From Chitinophaga pinensis (GTDB lineage Bacteria; Bacteroidota; Bacteroidia; Chitinophagales; Chitinophagaceae), in the NCBI GenBank assembly GCA_902167325.1, contig LR632930.1, forward strand, positions 930,001 to 994,000: a stretch of 64,000 nt of DNA, given 5' to 3'. Of the stretch, positions 59,393 to 64,000 are shown one piece after another. The translations under genes were made by a program, and so were the position numbers. The notes below the pieces were generated by a model. That model ran no database searches, was not told the origin of the DNA, and saw nothing but the letters and a program-made list of their open reading frames with translations. Numbering within the stretch: the first letter of the stretch is position 1; every line of letters starts with the position of its first letter.

Positions 59393-60193
59393 TTACAGGT
59401 TGGCGTTAAAGTCATCGGCTTCATCCAGAAAGGCGAGAACAGGACTGCTGGCGTGGGCAACATTGCTGGAGGCGGGCAACCCGGCGAGGTACGCCTTTCT
59501 TCCTGCGGCTACCGCAGCAGCAAAGGCTTCTGCCATAGCCACAGGATTGCCGGCCACTGCAATAGCGGTATTCACGAGAACGGCATCGGCCCCCAGTTCC
59601 ATGGCGGCTGCGGCATGGCTGGGTGCACCTATACCAGCGTCTACCACCACGGGCACATTGCTTTGCTCAATGATGATCTCCAGGAAATCTTTTGTGCAAA
59701 GGCCCTTATTGGAACCAATAGGCGCACCCAGTGGCATCACGGCAGCGGCACCGGCGGATTCCAGGCGTTTGCACAGCACGGGGTCGGCATGGATGTATGG
59801 CAATACAATAAAGCCTTTGGCTGCCAGGGCTTCCGTAGCGGCCAGTGTTTCCACAGGGTCTGGCAGGAGGTAGCGCGGATCGGGGTGTATCTCCAGTTTA
59901 AGCCAGTTAGTTTCCAGCGCTTCGCGCGCCAGCTCTGCTGCATAAACGGCCTCCCGCGCATTTCGGACGCCTGAGGTGTTAGGCAGCAACCGGAATTGCG
60001 GATGGCGGAGATGAGCCAAAAGATTATCGGGTTGATGCGCTGCATCTACCCGGCGGAGTGCCACTGTCACAAGTTGTGAGCCTGAGGCAAGGAGCGCCTG
60101 TTCCATGATGCCGGTGTCTCCGAATTTGCCCGTTCCGGTAAACAGGCGGCTTGTGAAAGCCTGCCCGGCAATTATGAGTTCGTCCATATGCAA
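59393..60193 (-). CDS. thiG: Thiazole synthase
   Basis: 266 residues (alternative start at 60187). TIM barrel with the ThiG signature [10 protein letters not shown], Schiff-base lysine K99 in [31 protein letters not shown] and [20 protein letters not shown], then [14 protein letters not shown]. It builds thiazole phosphate from deoxyxylulose phosphate, dehydroglycine and ThiS thiocarboxylate; thiS is not in the window, probably upstream of thiC. The start overlaps thiE by 22 nt. Confidence 0.97.
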   Translation of the reverse strand: MHMDELIIAGQAFTSRLFTGTGKFGDTGIMEQALLASGSQLVTVALRRVDAAHQPDNLLAHLRHPQFRLLPNTSGVRNAREAVYAAELAREALETNWLKLEIHPDPRYLLPDPVETLAATEALAAKGFIVLPYIHADPVLCKRLESAGAAAVMPLGAPIGSNKGLCTKDFLEIIIEQSNVPVVVDAGIGAPSHAAAAMELGADAVLVNTAIAVAGNPVAMAEAFAAAVAAGRKAYLAGLPASSNVAHASSPVLAFLDEADDFNANL

Positions 60194-60780
60194 TCGAGGA
60201 TTTGCTGCACGGTGGATTTCTTGTCGCGTGCATGGGTGATCAATCCGGAAACGGCGATGCCGTAAACGCCTGCTTCCAGCAGTTCCGGTATGTCTTCAGT
60301 TACAATGCCACCAATGGCGATAACGGGGATGCCCGGTTGCGCAGCTATCAGCTGCCGGTATCCTGCTATACCTAAAACAGGGCTTAGCTTTTCCTTCGTG
60401 GCGGTAAAGCGGAAAGGACCATATCCAATGTAGTCTGCTCCTGCGGCGGCATGTGTGAGCGCGTCTTCAGGTGTGTTGGCGGTACCGCCTACTAAAATAT
60501 CCTGCCCCACAATGGCACGTGCTTCGGCCACCGGCATATCGTTCAACCCAACATGCACGCCATGTGCGCCCACTGATTTTGCAAGTGCGGGATGATCGTT
60601 GATGGAAAGCGTGGCGCCGTAAGTACGGCATATTTCCATGGCTGCGATGGCTGCAGCAGAAGGGTCGCCGGATTTAATACGGAGCTGTACCCAGCGGCAA
60701 CCGGCTTCGCAGGCTGCAAGAATATTATCCGCATGCGATGCGCCGGGCGTTTCCTGAGATATGTATAATAGTCGTTCCAT
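60172..60780 (-). CDS. thiE: Thiamine-phosphate synthase
   Basis: 202 residues. ThiE barrel landmarks: [83 protein letters not shown] and [12 protein letters not shown]. It joins HMP-pyrophosphate to thiazole phosphate. It starts 10 nt after thiD and overlaps thiG by 22 nt, so translation is coupled. Confidence 0.94.
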   Translation of the reverse strand: MERLLYISQETPGASHADNILAACEAGCRWVQLRIKSGDPSAAAIAAMEICRTYGATLSINDHPALAKSVGAHGVHVGLNDMPVAEARAIVGQDILVGGTANTPEDALTHAAAGADYIGYGPFRFTATKEKLSPVLGIAGYRQLIAAQPGIPVIAIGGIVTEDIPELLEAGVYGIAVSGLITHARDKKSTVQQILDCIWTNS

Positions 60781-60790
60781 GGTAATCAGT

Positions 60791-61579
60791 TTAATAGTGA
60801 ATGGTTTGCCGCTCCTCCGCTTCGTGCCAGCCTACCAGGGCCGGACTGCTCATGAGGTAGCGGAATGTGTAATCTTTTCCTGCGCGGCATGCTGCGGGTA
60901 GCGGCATGCCGGTGGCCAGTGCTGCAGTGATGGCGGCAGACAGTACGCAGCCCGAGCCATGTTTCGCATAAGCGGTGGCGGAAGATGGTGCAAAGTCGGT
61001 TTCCGTGTTTGCATGAAACAGGGTATCGTGCCCGGGCTTAGACGGGCGGTGGCCGCCTTTGAGTAATACGGCACAATGGCGGGCCATGGACCGGGCGCCC
61101 AGCTCTCCGTCTGGCAGGCCGCTCATCGCCACTGCTTCGTCGTAGTTCGGGGTAAGGAGCGTGAGGGATGGCAGGATAGAGGCCCATGCTGCATGGATAG
61201 CGGTATGGAAAACGTAGCCTGCGGATGCGCGTAATACAGGGTCCAGCACAAATGATATTCCGGGGCGTACAGTACGAAGGGCAGCCATTACTTCGGCCAG
61301 GGTATCGGGGTGGGAAATGATCCCCACTTTGCAGTAATCCACAGGGTATTGCTGCACGAGGGGCAGGGCCTGATTGATGATACTGTCTGCACTGAGCCAT
61401 TCCACTCCGAGGAAATCGGTGTCGGTTTGTACAGTGAGGGCAGTACATACGCCCAGGCCGCGGAGGCGCCAGGCTTCGAAGGTTTTAATATCTGCCAGCA
61501 GGCCCGCACCACCCGAAGGGTCGAGACCTGCAAGGCTCATAACGTAAGACATGGCGCGTGGGGTTTTATCAGTTTGCAA
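60791..61579 (-). CDS. thiD: Hydroxymethylpyrimidine (phosphate) kinase
   Basis: 262 residues from ATG 61579; the in-frame ATG at 61552 (MSYVMSLAGLDPSGGAGLLA) is the better match to family N-termini. Ribokinase-fold motifs: AGLDPSGGAGLLADIKTFEA, DYCKVGIIS, LDPVLRASAG, TPNYDEAVAMSGL and the catalytic/anion-hole KHGSGCVLSAAITAALATG. It phosphorylates HMP and HMP-P. It lies 22 nt after the TenI-like gene. Confidence 0.94.
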   Translation of the reverse strand: MQTDKTPRAMSYVMSLAGLDPSGGAGLLADIKTFEAWRLRGLGVCTALTVQTDTDFLGVEWLSADSIINQALPLVQQYPVDYCKVGIISHPDTLAEVMAALRTVRPGISFVLDPVLRASAGYVFHTAIHAAWASILPSLTLLTPNYDEAVAMSGLPDGELGARSMARHCAVLLKGGHRPSKPGHDTLFHANTETDFAPSSATAYAKHGSGCVLSAAITAALATGMPLPAACRAGKDYTFRYLMSSPALVGWHEAEERQTIHY

Positions 61580-61601
61580 AACAGTTGTAAGCGGGTATTC
61601 T

Positions 61602-64000
<2,399 letters not shown>

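Overview
The window comes from a Bacteroidota chromosome, most probably family Chitinophagaceae (Chitinophaga-like). The signs are the Bacteroidota promoter element TAnnTTTG in front of many genes, a C-terminal type IX secretion (T9SS) sorting domain, a carboxypeptidase-regulatory/beta-barrel outer-membrane protein paired with a GLPGLI protein, DUF4402 proteins, futalosine-pathway menaquinone synthesis (mqnC), and a dense thiamine operon. No rRNA, tRNA, CRISPR array, integrase or transposase is visible. The DNA looks like ordinary chromosome, with accessory surface-structure genes at the right.

Layout. 1-8.1 kb: AI-2E-type permease (cut by the left edge), a YtxH/holin-like/small-protein trio, a SPASM radical SAM enzyme divergent from a GH25 lysozyme, two CAP-domain lipoproteins, a papain-like hydrolase with its neighbours, and a 43-residue membrane protein. 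8.1-8.8 kb: non-coding, with a degenerate 11-bp-phased repeat array. 8.8-12.5 kb: a BamA/TamA-type barrel protein and a tandem family of five small four-helix membrane proteins, with a sixth internally deleted copy; one member carries a cytochrome-oxidase-subunit-I-like HDTYY motif. 12.9-18.7 kb: Nudix-type regulator, M28/PDZ peptidase, gcvT, SRPBCC protein, comB and DoxX. 19-31.6 kb: SWIM/SNF2 helicase, two-component system divergent from GLPGLI + outer-membrane barrel genes, Tat-exported TIM-barrel protein, acetyltransferase, lipoprotein. 31.6-32.1 kb: a second, longer 11-bp-phased array. 32.2-39.7 kb: mqnC, aspartyl protease with PDZ, an M16 peptidase pair (one active, one without the metal site), YvlD-like protein, NTF2-like protein and D-aminoacylase.

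40.0-43.1 kb: kdnA-kdsB-kdnB, a complete set for making and activating 8-amino-3,8-dideoxy-Kdo (Kdo8N), implying an amino-modified LPS inner core. A truncated haemoglobin follows.

44.3-57.0 kb: the most striking locus. One strand carries a DUF4402 protein, a PapD-like periplasmic chaperone, a 2659-residue T9SS-sorted repeat protein, a second DUF4402 protein, and an 884-residue usher-like outer-membrane protein. Spacing is tight from the chaperone on, and a TAnnTTTG promoter with an overlapping palindrome precedes the first gene. I read it as a chaperone-usher-like surface-fibre system combined with a giant T9SS cargo. 57.0-64 kb: MFS transporter and the operon thiC-tenI-thiD-thiE-thiG-thiH, with thiC cut by the right edge.
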